The notes: generated by a model not told the origin, from the sequence alone. 64,000 nucleotides of DNA from Phycisphaerae bacterium (GCA_014192545.1 BJHL01000005.1:62001-126000), one strand, 5' to 3'. Shown: positions 25,218 to 34,257, numbered from the stretch's first letter. Numbers and translations are program-made.

Positions 25218-25454
25218 AGGATTGCAAGCACAATTGCATTCCAACCCTCGCGGAACACGCCGCGATGCTGTGCGCAAGCACAGCAAGCCCCAGCCCGCCA
25301 ATCCGGTGCGAGCCGCAGAATGGGAAAAGGTCGCACGCGACCCCCCATCGATCATCCCTCGCACGCGGAAAGAAAGCAAATCCCCCGCAACCAACCCACT
25401 CGCAACCCGCGAGCGTTGTGTCATGTCGGTACAGGCGCCTCCGAGACAAATCAA

Positions 25455-25484
25455 AAAACACCCACGATTGCTCGCGGGTGTTTT
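25455..25484 (-). terminator. Terminator of the rplM-rpsI operon
   Basis: AAAACACCC and GGGTGTTTT pair around a 12-base loop. On the minus strand the stem ends in six T residues, 79 bases past the rpsI stop. The stem is symmetrical enough to work in both directions. Confidence 0.85.
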
Positions 25485-25500
25485 GAGTTGTTGAAGGTTC

Positions 25501-25521
25501 GCACGGGCTGAAAGCCCGTGC
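25501..25521. repeat. GCACGGGCT hairpin
   Basis: Perfect 9-bp stem GCACGGGCT/AGCCCGTGC with loop GAA, followed by CACCAG. A half-copy (GGCACGGGCTT) is seen near 28626. It lies between the rpsI stop and its terminator. Confidence 0.8.
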
Positions 25522-25562
25522 CACCAGATGCAGACCAGATGCAGACCAGGGCCAATTTCCGA

Positions 25563-26081
25563 TCAGCGCTTGCTGAACTGGAAGCGGCGGCGGGCGCCGG
25601 CTTGGCCGTACTTCTTGCGTTCGACTTCGCGGGCGTCGCGCGTCAGGAAGCCTTGGTCGCGGAAGCTTTGGTAGAGGTTGGGGTCCCAGTCAACCAGAGC
25701 GCGGGCGATGGCGAGGCGCATGGCCTGGGCTTGGCCCATGCAGCCGCCGCCGTGCATGCGGGCGACAACTTGGAACTTGCCGATGAGGGCGGTGCTGGTA
25801 AGGGGTGAGATGCAATCGGTGCGGTCGCGGGCTTCGGTGAAGTAGGTGTTGACGTCCTTCTTCTTGCCGAGCTTGACGGACTCGAGGGTGATGGTCGCGT
25901 CTTTGCCGCTGGCGGGCTTGATGCGGACGCGGCAGACGGCGGTCTTGCGACGACCGGTGCCCCACCACCAGCCGCGCTTGTCGGCGGGCTTAGCGGTGCG
26001 AACCGGAGCGGCGTTTTCGATGGGAGTGACAGGGGCGGGGATCGTGAGACCCAGACCGCCAGTTGAAGAGATGATGCTCAT
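25563..26081 (-). CDS. rpsI: 30S ribosomal protein uS9
   Basis: A 172-residue uS9. The conserved body starts at about residue 42 with GTGRRKTAVCRVRIKPASG and runs to the invariant basic C terminus (ERKKYGQAGARRRFQFSKR), which reaches the P-site tRNA. The MHGGGCMGQAQAMRLAIARAL segment is diagnostic. It carries a 40-residue N-terminal extension compared with the usual 130 residues, common in some planctomycetes. It follows rplM by 42 bases, the standard uL13-uS9 operon, with AGGAAA before its ATG, and ends in a clear terminator. Confidence 0.97.
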   Translation of the reverse strand: MSIISSTGGLGLTIPAPVTPIENAAPVRTAKPADKRGWWWGTGRRKTAVCRVRIKPASGKDATITLESVKLGKKKDVNTYFTEARDRTDCISPLTSTALIGKFQVVARMHGGGCMGQAQAMRLAIARALVDWDPNLYQSFRDQGFLTRDAREVERKKYGQAGARRRFQFSKR

Positions 26082-26123
26082 GGTGTTTCCTAATTCTTGA
26101 GTTTGGTTCTTCAGGCGGGCGGT

Positions 26124-26591
26124 TTAGAGAATGGTCATCTTGACGGGCTTCTTGGCGGCGAAGGTGTGATCTGCGCCGGGGAAGACGTTGAGCTTCTGGA
26201 GCATGACGCGTGACAAGCGGTTCTTGGGCATCATGCGGCGCACAGCGTCGTTGATGAGCAGCTCGGGGTCGCGATCGCGGAGTTCGCCGTAGGTTTCTTC
26301 GCGCAGGCCGCCGGGATAGCGGGTGTAGTGCTGGCGGGTGTTGTGAGCGGCTTTGTTGCCGGTCATTTCGATCTTGCTGGCGTTGGTGATGATCACGTAC
26401 TCGCCCGTATCGACGTGTGGGGTGTAGTCGGGGCGGTGCTTGCCCATGAGGACCTGGGCAACTTCAGCGGCGAGGCGGCCCAAGGGCACGCCAGCGGCGT
26501 CGACGTGAATCCAGCGACGCGAGACCTTGCTCGGGTCCGTGGTCAGCGTGGTCTGCCGACGCGAGGAAACGGTGTTGACTTCTGCAGACAT
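26124..26591 (-). CDS. rplM: 50S ribosomal protein uL13
   Basis: A 155-residue uL13. Typical segments are WIHVDAAGVPLGRLAAEVAQVLMGKHRPDYTPHVDTGEYVII, the GLREETYGELRDRDPELLINDAVRRMMPKNRLSR core and a short C terminus. The start at 26591 has GGAG upstream. It leads the rplM-rpsI pair. Its transcript leader contains a copy of the CACTGGG-type tandem repeat starting only 15 bases before the start codon (26606-26635), which could affect translation of both ribosomal genes. Confidence 0.97.
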   Translation of the reverse strand: MSAEVNTVSSRRQTTLTTDPSKVSRRWIHVDAAGVPLGRLAAEVAQVLMGKHRPDYTPHVDTGEYVIITNASKIEMTGNKAAHNTRQHYTRYPGGLREETYGELRDRDPELLINDAVRRMMPKNRLSRVMLQKLNVFPGADHTFAAKKPVKMTIL

Positions 26592-26605
26592 GAGAACTCC
26601 AAAGA

Positions 26606-26635
26606 GGGCACTAGGGACTGGGGGCTGGGCACTGG
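26606..26635 (+). repeat. CACTGGG-type tandem repeat in the rplM leader
   Basis: A 30-base single arm made of near-heptamers GGGCACT, AGGGACT, GGGGGCT, GGGCACT. It matches the arms of the palindrome inside rlmN (63351) and the short copy at 61363. Confidence 0.88.
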
Positions 26636-27001
26636 TGAGAATGCCGAGCACCCGGTGTGGTGCTTTGCGTGGGGCGAGTTTGACGTAACAGCGAACGTGC
26701 GATTCCCTGTGCGGGACCCGTAGGTTCGAGGTTGCGTCGTGCAAGCCTCAGAGGTACGCCGCCTACCGGGCGGGTCGGCCAGTCGTAAGGGTGAGTCACG
26801 GCCGGAAGGTTTCAAGCACTAGATTTGCCCAGCGTGAAAGCTGGGGAGGGGATGATAGCGGGCAAGTTGGGCGAGGCAACTGGTGCGAATTCGCGGCAAC
26901 TGTCGGCGGGGGCAGGGTTTGTGGTAGGAAAAAGGCGAATTTACCCAAACATGCATCGAATTGGGGTGCAACGGAGGGCGGCGTACCGACAATGAGGGTG
27001 C
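26636..27001. other. Gene-free interval between rplM and the CPBP gene
   Basis: Divergent promoter region. Apart from imperfect palindromes around 26715-26785 (including GAGGTTGC with GCAAGCCTC and a GGTAGG box on the minus strand) I see no gene or RNA here. Confidence 0.6.
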
Positions 27002-28612
27002 ATGTCGCAGGTACCTCCTTCTTCGTCGGATTCGCCGGGTTCATCAGCAGATTCGCCGTTCGCGCCGTGGCCTACGTCGGTGGTGCCGCCTGCGCCGCCG
27101 GGGGTTTCGGGGCAATGGGGAGTTGTGGGGGGGGGTGCGGCAGATATGCCTGAGCCCGCGAAGCAGGTGCGGCGGGATTCGCCTGACCCGGGTTCGCGGC
27201 GGATGGGTGTGATTGGACTCATCGCGGCGATTTCGCTGGTGCTGGTGGTCATGGTCTTCCAGCAGTTTGGCGAAAGTGCGGCGAGCAAGGCCACGCATGC
27301 GAATGCCGCGGCGGTGGAGCCGCCTTCGGTGGCGGACCCGGTGCGGATGGCGTCGTCGATCATGGTGCGGATGCAGGACTTCATCAAGACCGCCGGCGCG
27401 CAAGGCGGTGGGCCAACGCCGGGTTCGTTTGGTGATCCGATGGGGCAGATTGAGTCGGGCGCGGTGACGACGGTGGACAAGTTTCGCGTGGCGATCGTTG
27501 CGGCGGAACTGGTGAGCGACGCGAGTGCGGAGCAGCGGCTGGCGAAGCTGGACGCGGATGTGGCGGCGGGCAAGGCGGAGCAATTTGAGGGGTATGAGGA
27601 AGACAAAGCGACCTTTGAGCGCGTGCTTGCGGGCGAGGCGGATGCTTTGCCGATGGCGGAACGCGAGCGATTTGTTGAGAGGCACGGATACTTCGGTGAG
27701 CTTGCGCTGAGCAAGGGCAAGCCGGCGACAGATGCGATGCGAGAGAAGGTTGCGGGTGGGGGCGCGAAGCTGGTGGCGATTTTTGTGGTGATTGGACTTG
27801 TTGTGGTCTTTGCGTTTTTCGCGGCCATCACATGCTTCATCATCGCGTGTGTGAAGCTGGGGCAGCGTGGATTGCAGCGGCGGTTCCTGCCACCTATGCC
27901 TGGCGGGAGCGTGTTTATTGAGCTGGTTGCGTTTTTCGCGGGCGGGTTTATTGTGTACAAACTCGCGGGCGATGTGCTGTCTGGGTTGTTTGCGGACACG
28001 CAGACGTACTTGCTGGTGGTGCTGCTGCTGCAGTGGGTGCTTGCGCTGATTGTGTTTTACCCGCTGCTGCGAGGCGTGAGCTTTGCGGAGCTTCGCCGAC
28101 GGATCGGTTGGACGAGCGGGCAAGGTGTGTGGAAGGAAATTGGTGCGGGGATTTTCGGGTACTTTGCGTTCTTGCCGATTTTCTTTCTGGCGGTGGTCGT
28201 CGCGTGGCTGCTTATGGCTTTGTGGACACTTATTCGCGGCGGCGATGCGGGGCCAGCGCCTTCAACGGCTGTCGGCGATCTGATCGGCGGCGCGAGTGGC
28301 ATCACGATCATTGTGTTGTTTTCACTGGTGACGATTTGGGCTCCTCTGGTTGAAGAGAGCGTGATGCGCGGTGCGCTGTACCGGCATTTGCGTTCACACG
28401 TGGGGATGTTTCTGGCTGCGGCGATTTCGGCGGCATGCTTTGGGCTGATGCACGGGTACCCGTTCTTGCTGCTGCTGCCGGTCACGATGCTGGGGTTTGG
28501 ATTTGCGTTGATGCGAGAGTGGCGAGGATCGCTGATTGCGCCGATTGTGGCGCACTTCATGCACAATGCGACGGTGTTTACGATTTTGCTGTTGCTGTTT
28601 TCGGTGTTGTGA
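27002..28612 (+). CDS. CPBP-family intramembrane metalloprotease
   Basis: A 536-residue membrane protein of the CPBP (CAAX protease and bacteriocin-processing, Abi) family. The C-terminal catalytic domain (about 360-536) shows all four motifs: EESVMRGALY (EExxxR), CFGLMHGY (FxxxH), and HFMHNAT (HxxxN) in the last helix. The N-terminal half is unusual: a Pro/Ser-rich cytoplasmic start, a first membrane helix at about 69-86, then a 170-residue helical extracytoplasmic domain before the second helix. Substrate unknown; relatives process prenylated or secreted peptides. The gene stands alone, divergent from rplM. Confidence 0.9.
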   Translation: MSQVPPSSSDSPGSSADSPFAPWPTSVVPPAPPGVSGQWGVVGGGAADMPEPAKQVRRDSPDPGSRRMGVIGLIAAISLVLVVMVFQQFGESAASKATHANAAAVEPPSVADPVRMASSIMVRMQDFIKTAGAQGGGPTPGSFGDPMGQIESGAVTTVDKFRVAIVAAELVSDASAEQRLAKLDADVAAGKAEQFEGYEEDKATFERVLAGEADALPMAERERFVERHGYFGELALSKGKPATDAMREKVAGGGAKLVAIFVVIGLVVVFAFFAAITCFIIACVKLGQRGLQRRFLPPMPGGSVFIELVAFFAGGFIVYKLAGDVLSGLFADTQTYLLVVLLLQWVLALIVFYPLLRGVSFAELRRRIGWTSGQGVWKEIGAGIFGYFAFLPIFFLAVVVAWLLMALWTLIRGGDAGPAPSTAVGDLIGGASGITIIVLFSLVTIWAPLVEESVMRGALYRHLRSHVGMFLAAAISAACFGLMHGYPFLLLLPVTMLGFGFALMREWRGSLIAPIVAHFMHNATVFTILLLLFSVL

Positions 28613-28632
28613 CGTATGCAGTCGGCACGGGC

Positions 28633-30261
28633 TTACGGCATGACTGGTGACGAGACCGAAGCAGGTAGGGCCAACACTTCAAATAGCTGGTATTCAAAGT
28701 TGTGGACTTTGCCAGTGTGAATGTGGCGCAGACGCGGCATGTAGTGGGCGTATTCGTGCTCTTCATCGAGTTCGTACTGATCGCGCCGAGGCTGGTCGTC
28801 GGTTCGCAGCAAGACGAATGAACCTGCTGGTGGCAGCGGCACGGTGGTTTCGTGTGATTGCGTGCGCCAGAGGGAGATGGGCATCCAGCGGGGGCGGATG
28901 TGAATGCCCTTGGCGTGCGCGACGTTGACGGCGGCCATGATGACTTCGGGGCGCGTGTCGATCACTTGATCGGCCCAGAGTTGGGCGTCGTGCGTGAGGT
29001 ATGAACCTAGTTCGAGGCCGAATGATTTGCCGCTGGTGCGCTCGTTGCGGCGATGCTCGCCGTACCACGCGCTGAAGATGGCAGCGGCGAGAAGCAGGGG
29101 CGTGATGACGTAGGCGAAGCGGCGCAGGCGAGCGTGTTCGTGCGCGCGCGCGAGCGTAGTGAAGGTGCGAGCGCGGCGGAGCAGCACCCACGCACCTGCG
29201 CCGCAAGCGGCGGGAAAGAGCGCGATGGCCGGCAGCGCGTAGCGGTTGTTGCCTACGCCAAAAAGCATGAAAATGGCGATGCTGAGGGCGGCGGTGAGGG
29301 CGAGAGCTTGTGCGATGCGAAGTGGGGCGTGCGTGGATGGCTCACGCAGAATGCTGCGGTGATAGCAGGCGATGGCGATGATGCCCAGCGATGTTGGCAA
29401 GGCGGCGAGCAGCACTTCCAAGGGCAGCAGCGCGATGCCGAGTAGGCGTTTGGCTTGGAAGAGAAAGAGCGTGGGTGATTCGAGGACCACGGTTTCGCCA
29501 GCGGCTTGTACGCGGTGGTTGGCGAGCCACGCCCAGCCTGCGAGTGATGCGGCGGCGATGGCGAAGGCGATGAAGACTGCGAGCCAGTCGCGCGCGGCGG
29601 CATGGGCGAAGATCGGATCGCGGCGGCGGAGTGCGAAGCCTGCGACGCACGCGGCGATGACAACGGGTAGGCCTGCGGGGCCTTTGGAGAGCAGAGCGCC
29701 GGTGAGGGCGAGGGTGAGTGCCAACGCAAGAGCAAGCGTGCGAAGCCAGGCGCGCGGGTTGCCGTAACTGTGCAGGCGACCGAGAAGTGTTTGCAGAATG
29801 AGGAGTGCGGCTGCGAGGACGAAGGTGTTGTGCAGAGCTTCGATTTCTGCACTGCGGGCGATGGGTGGGTACCACCAGAAGGCGGGCGCGAGGACGAAGG
29901 CGAGGCCTGCGATGAGGCCGAAGGGTTTGCCGAACCAGCGTTGGATGAAGAGGAGTGAAGCGAGAGCGCCGATGGCGATGGCGACTGCGCTGACGAATCG
30001 GCTGGCGAATTCGCCCGGGCCGAAGGTGAGTGTGGAGAGAGCGATGGCCCAGGGCATGCCGGGCGGTTTGCGCAGGTAGGCTTGCTCGAAGAGTCGTACG
30101 ACCAGAAGATCGCCGGTTTCGAGCATTTCGTAGGCGGGTTGCACGCGGAATGCTTCGGCGTGGGCGTAGCCGCTTAAGCCCAGGCCCGGCGTGAAGAGCG
30201 CGAAGGCGAGGGCGACGACGAGCAGAGCGTGGAAGATGGGCGATGCGAGCAGGCGGCGCAC
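28633..30261 (-). CDS. ArnT-like family 39 glycosyltransferase
   Basis: A 542-residue integral membrane glycosyltransferase of the PMT/ArnT superfamily, which transfers sugars from polyprenyl phosphate. The first periplasmic loop (GYAHAEAFRVQPAYEMLETGDLLVVR then YLRKPPGMPWAIAL) matches the DEGRYAE...EKPPLLYW signature, though the usual acidic pair is reduced to AE, leaving one catalytic carboxylate. About ten membrane helices follow and a soluble C-terminal domain of about 110 residues. The frame opens with GTG at 30261. It is divergent from ispD, whose pathway makes the polyprenyl carrier, but no direct link is implied. Confidence 0.85.
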   Translation of the reverse strand: MRRLLASPIFHALLVVALAFALFTPGLGLSGYAHAEAFRVQPAYEMLETGDLLVVRLFEQAYLRKPPGMPWAIALSTLTFGPGEFASRFVSAVAIAIGALASLLFIQRWFGKPFGLIAGLAFVLAPAFWWYPPIARSAEIEALHNTFVLAAALLILQTLLGRLHSYGNPRAWLRTLALALALTLALTGALLSKGPAGLPVVIAACVAGFALRRRDPIFAHAAARDWLAVFIAFAIAAASLAGWAWLANHRVQAAGETVVLESPTLFLFQAKRLLGIALLPLEVLLAALPTSLGIIAIACYHRSILREPSTHAPLRIAQALALTAALSIAIFMLFGVGNNRYALPAIALFPAACGAGAWVLLRRARTFTTLARAHEHARLRRFAYVITPLLLAAAIFSAWYGEHRRNERTSGKSFGLELGSYLTHDAQLWADQVIDTRPEVIMAAVNVAHAKGIHIRPRWMPISLWRTQSHETTVPLPPAGSFVLLRTDDQPRRDQYELDEEHEYAHYMPRLRHIHTGKVHNFEYQLFEVLALPASVSSPVMP

Positions 30262-30347
30262 GTTGCCAGCGTAAGGGTGTGGGCGTCCGGGTGCGGGCGG
30301 GGGTTGTGCGTTGCTGGTGTGCTGGCTTTTCGCGGCAACAATCAGGC

Positions 30348-31214
30348 ATGAAGATTTGTGTCATCATGCCGGCGGCGGGAGCGAGCGCGAGGTATCAATC
30401 GGCGGGTGCGGTGCGGCACAAACTTGATGAGGATTTGGGGGGCAAGCCGCTGATTCAGCGGACGGTCGAGACGTTTACGAAGTTTGATGATGATGACGCG
30501 ATGATTGCGAGCATCGTGGTGGCGGGGCCTCACGATGAGGAGGATTTCGCGGCGTTTTCAGATCGGCACTTGGATCGGCTTGGGCTGCTTGGTGCGAAAC
30601 TCGTGCGCGGTGGGAAGACGTATCGGTGGGAGACTGTCGCGGCGGCACTGGCGCATGTGCCTGGTGATTGCACGCATATTGCAGTGCACGATGCGGCAAG
30701 GCCTGCGGTGTCCTTTGCGTTGTTGTCGCGCGTCTTTCGTGCGGCGCGTACACATAGTGCGGTTGTGCCGGCTGTTGCTTGCAGCGACACCGTGAAGCGA
30801 GCGAAGGAAACGGGCGAGACCTTTGGCGGCAATGATGCGGCGGCGGCGATTCTTGGTGAAAGCACGGCGAGCAAGGCTCCGCTGCGCGTGGTGAGTGAGA
30901 CGCTTGATCGCACGGGGCTGGTGTTGGTGCAGACCCCACAGGTGTTTCGCAGCGAGCTACTGAAGAAAGCGTATGAGCCGCTGATGAAGAGTGAGGCGGG
31001 TACTTCTGCGGATCAGTTAGTGCACAAGTTTGCGCACAAGTTTGCACACATCACGGATGACGCGAGCGTGGTGGAAGCGTTTGGCGAGCGGGTGGTGGTC
31101 GTTGAAGGTGAGTCGACGAATATCAAGGTGACATTGCCGGCGGACTTGACCATCGTGCGTGCGGTGATGGGTTTTCGCGAAGCGGACGGCAAGACGGCGA
31201 TGCGGCGGTTTTAG
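30348..31214 (+). CDS. ispD: 2-C-methyl-D-erythritol 4-phosphate cytidylyltransferase
   Basis: A 288-residue enzyme that couples CTP to MEP in the MEP isoprenoid pathway. Conserved parts are the nucleotide loop PAAGASARY (normally GxGxR), HKLDEDLGGKPLIQRTVETF, AVHDAARPAVSF and LVQTPQVFRSELLKKAY with DDASVVEAFG. It is about 50 residues longer than typical because of insertions between the HDAARP and QTPQ motifs, and it contains a small internal duplication KFAHKFAH. The ATG at 30348 gives the normal MKICVIMPAAG start. Its stop overlaps the convergent gene by 4 bases. Confidence 0.93.
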   Translation: MKICVIMPAAGASARYQSAGAVRHKLDEDLGGKPLIQRTVETFTKFDDDDAMIASIVVAGPHDEEDFAAFSDRHLDRLGLLGAKLVRGGKTYRWETVAAALAHVPGDCTHIAVHDAARPAVSFALLSRVFRAARTHSAVVPAVACSDTVKRAKETGETFGGNDAAAAILGESTASKAPLRVVSETLDRTGLVLVQTPQVFRSELLKKAYEPLMKSEAGTSADQLVHKFAHKFAHITDDASVVEAFGERVVVVEGESTNIKVTLPADLTIVRAVMGFREADGKTAMRRF

Positions 31215-32455
31215 GGTTGCTTGCCCGGCGGGTCGAGCAGCGGGTGCCGCAGGATGCACATGCTGGGGATGGGCGGGTAGCGGAGTTTGGTGCGAAAGCC
31301 GCGGAATTCTTCGGGTTTGAGGTTCACGCTGGCGAGTGCGCTGCGGAGCATGCGTTCGTAGTGGGGCACTTCGGGCGTGTGCATGGACGGCGAGCTTGCA
31401 CCGAGGTCAATCATTTCGTTGCCGAGTGGCAGGGCGGTGTCGTCGGTTGCGCCATGGGGGTAGCGCGGGCCGCCTGGCAATTGGCCGAAGACCAGGCTTT
31501 GCACATCGTGCGCGAACGTGAGTGACTCGTGGATGAAGAGGTCGTGGATGAAGAGTTCGGCGGGCGTGCTGATGCGTGAGCCGTGTTCGCCTGTGTCGTT
31601 GGGAAAGTCGCCATAGATGGGTACGGAGACGGGATCGACCCAACCGAGCAGAACCGTGGCCGCGGCGGTGTTGCCGACGGGGCCTGGATTGATCATGAAG
31701 AAGTCGTTGTCGGGGTCGTCCTGCCGCATGTGCATTTCGGGGAGGGGCTGGCTGCAAAACTCTTTGAGGAGCGGCACTTCGCCGGGGCGGATGGTTTTGT
31801 CGATTGCGCGGATTTCGGGAACGCGAAGTGCGGCGCCTTCCAGACTGGTGCGCCAGCGTTTGTGTCCGCCTGCGGCCCACGAGACGTTGGAGCGAAGGCG
31901 TTTGAAATCAACGAGGCCGACGATGGTGAGAAGATCGACAAAGCCGGGCTTGTCGAGGCTGGGGTACATGGCCCGGAACGCGATATGCGTTGCAGCGCTC
32001 ACGCCCCAGATAGCAGCGTTGGCGAGGTAGCCTTCGCGGCGGAACTGCTCGAGGCGCTTGGCGGCGGGCTTGCGCGTTGCGCCGCTGGCCATGATTTCAA
32101 GCACGCCGCGATCGCCGGCGTGGGCATCGACAAAGTGTTCAAAGGCGTTGTACGCGTTGGTGACATCGGCGATGAGTTGTTTGGTGACACCCGCGCGTTG
32201 CATAGCGGTGCAGAAGATTTGCAGACTGGGTCGACGCGGCATGTGGGACATGGCTTCCCAGATGTCCTCGTCGCACACGAGGCGCGAGAGACGCCATGTG
32301 AGCATTTTGTCAAGGCCGAATCGGCGGCTGACTTCTTGCGGCTCGGCGGGGTTGGCACCGACGGCGTCGTAGACGACGGTGAGGGCGCGGCGGAGAGCAA
32401 AGATGGTTTGCTGGCCGTCGTCGCGGAACGCGTGTTTGGTTTCTGTGCGACTCAT
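31211..32455 (-). CDS. Protein of unknown function (414 residues)
   Basis: I cannot place this protein. It is soluble, with no signal peptide. The N-terminal 60 residues look like a winged or helix-turn-helix segment (QEVSRRFGLDKMLTWRLSRLV), followed by a helical region with MPRRPSLQIFCTAMQRAGV, then a mixed C-terminal half with FFMINPGPVGNTAAATVLLGW, RISTPAELFIHDLFIHESL and HYERMLRSAL. The layout suggests a DNA-binding domain joined to a larger effector domain; this is a guess. The start at 32455 is the second ATG of the frame. It overlaps the ispD stop tail to tail. Confidence 0.7.
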   Translation of the reverse strand: MSRTETKHAFRDDGQQTIFALRRALTVVYDAVGANPAEPQEVSRRFGLDKMLTWRLSRLVCDEDIWEAMSHMPRRPSLQIFCTAMQRAGVTKQLIADVTNAYNAFEHFVDAHAGDRGVLEIMASGATRKPAAKRLEQFRREGYLANAAIWGVSAATHIAFRAMYPSLDKPGFVDLLTIVGLVDFKRLRSNVSWAAGGHKRWRTSLEGAALRVPEIRAIDKTIRPGEVPLLKEFCSQPLPEMHMRQDDPDNDFFMINPGPVGNTAAATVLLGWVDPVSVPIYGDFPNDTGEHGSRISTPAELFIHDLFIHESLTFAHDVQSLVFGQLPGGPRYPHGATDDTALPLGNEMIDLGASSPSMHTPEVPHYERMLRSALASVNLKPEEFRGFRTKLRYPPIPSMCILRHPLLDPPGKQP

Positions 32456-32660
32456 AGGGTTTACCAGAGAGAGCATACTACCACAAACTCGATCAGGTGG
32501 AAAGAAGAATCGCTGAAAATTCTCTAGAGAAATTGCAAGAGAAGGCCTTGCGTTTCCGGAAGTTGTGCATTAGCACTCACGATCGTTGTCGTTGCATTGC
32601 TTGTGGTGCCGGCGACCTGGGTGTGAAGGTGGATTGCTTTTTCAGAAAGAGGAGCTCGGT

Positions 32661-34194
32661 ATGAAGAATCTTGGCGGCATCTTGATGATGGTGGCTGGGT
32701 TGGCCTGCACGACTGCGGTGGCGCAGCCCACGCTCACAGCGTTGGGCAGCGGCAGTGCGAACAACATCACCAATAGCAACGGTGGGATCATTTATCTGGG
32801 CGGCGGCTCGGCGAGCGGACAGGTTGCGCGTTAGGCGTTTAACCCGGCGGCGGGCACGCTGACGCAGCTCACCGTTGGCGGCTCGGGTAACGGGCGAGTG
32901 AGTGCCGATGGGCAGTTCTTGGTTGGTTGGCGCGTTTGCGAACACCGCACCGAGTGTGCGCGGCAACACGGCGACCGGTGTGTCGCCTGCATTCAACCCG
33001 AGCCCGACGCTGGTTGCGTCGACGACGCTGCCGGGTGATGCAGAATTTGGTTTGCGGCGCTGGAGCGCGGCGACCAACACGATTACTTCGCTGGGCGGCT
33101 TGCCCATTGTCGGCTCGCTGGGTGTGTTTGGCTCGGGCTCGAGCGGTCAGCCCTCGGGAAGCTTCTTGAGCGGGCACGGCATTTCTTCGACTGGTCGCTT
33201 CACGACGGGGCTGGCGTACGTCAGCACGTTTAACAACGCGGGCACGTCGGTGAGCGCGAACTCGTTCCGCTGGCGGCCGTTCTTGTGGGACGGCAATTCG
33301 GCCACGATGACGGTTTTGCCCACGCCATTCCGCACGACGAGTAACACGAGCTTGCGGCGCACGGGTAACGCGTATGCGTTGAGCACTGACGGCAGCGTGG
33401 TGGTTGGTGCAACCGAGCACAACGTTGGTGGCACTGGTGATGACAGCGCCCGACTGTGCGTGTGGCGATTCAACCTGGGTACGGGCACATATGACTTGAC
33501 CTATCTGGATGACGGCGCAGCCAGCAGTACGCCCAGCAGCGTGGCGATGAATGCGGCGGGCACGGTGATTGTCGGCCGTGGTGTCAGCGGCGTGAATCGC
33601 TGGGTGTGGAACGCGGGCACGAGCACGTGGGCACGCACCACGCTGTTCAGCACGCTGACGCCTGCGCAGCCTTCGTGGTTGCCTGCCGCGGTTACTTCTT
33701 GCGGCGTGCCGGCGAACCTGGGCGGCGTGCTTGCGATGAATGATGATGGCAGCGTGGTGGTTGGTCAGGCATCGTGGAGCACGTGCGGCACGACGCTCAA
33801 CACCGTGTTGTCGGTGGTTGACGGTTGCGGCGGGTTTGAATTTGGTTGCAACGACAACGCCGGTATCACGGGTTGCAGCAATCAGTCGATCATCGATAAC
33901 TACATGGTGATGGCCAACACACCCATCTTCATTCGCGTTGGCGCCAACTCGGCGAGCGTGACGGGCTCGGGCAACTTGACCATCGACGTGCTCGGATGCG
34001 ACACCATCGACTTCAACGGCAACGGCGTCTTCCCGGAAGATCAAGACGTGATTGACTTCTTCAACGTCTTGGCTGGTGCAGCGTGCCCGACGGGTACGTG
34101 CCAGGACATTGACTTCAACAACAACGGCGTCTTCCCGGAAGATCAAGACGTGATTGACTTCTTCAACGTGCTTGCTGGCGGCCAGTGCCCGTAA
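32661..34194 (+). pseudogene. Broken HAF-repeat secreted protein with two DFNNNG motifs
   Basis: Two frames together encode one secreted protein. The first (from 32661, with GAGGAG upstream) has a signal peptide ending TAVAQ and runs 57 residues to a TAG at 32832, where the family would have Trp (RW). Homology continues in the same frame to FLVG at about 32927, then shifts by +1 into the frame ending 34194. The shift lies in three tandem TTGG units (32919-32930), where two would restore the frame. The rest shows HAF-type repeats (ALSTDGSVVVGATEH, MNAAGTVIVGRG, MNDDGSVVVGQ) and ends with two tandem copies of the DFNGNG/DFNNNG motif. It looks decayed; a sequencing error could explain one lesion but hardly both. 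Confidence 0.8.
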
Positions 34195-34257
34195 GTTTGT
34201 TTCGGTGAACACAGTCCCTTTCGCTTGAGGCACACCAAGCGAATTCATATGACAGAC

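Larger units (their letters stand above)
24646..25454. other. Long interval without a convincing gene; composition switch
   Basis: Several open frames cross this stretch but none has a family, a ribosome site and normal composition together. It contains the rhodopsin promoter side, a GGCATCAA-type tandem repeat (24785), a GAATCCC tandem pair (24832) and a TCC-loop hairpin (25199). To its left the plus strand is C-rich whatever the gene strand; to its right it is G-rich. I saw no perfect DnaA box. Confidence 0.6.

Noticed and set aside
25060-25494. Possible 144-residue basic protein in the 1-kb gap
   Set aside because: Low-complexity Arg/Lys/Pro composition, no ribosome site, no family, and it runs through a TCC-loop hairpin and the rpsI terminator.
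24561-25562. Replication origin assigned outright
   Set aside because: The composition switch fits, but I see no perfect DnaA box, no dnaA or dnaN nearby, and the skew reverses again after about 57 kb. It is kept only as a finding.
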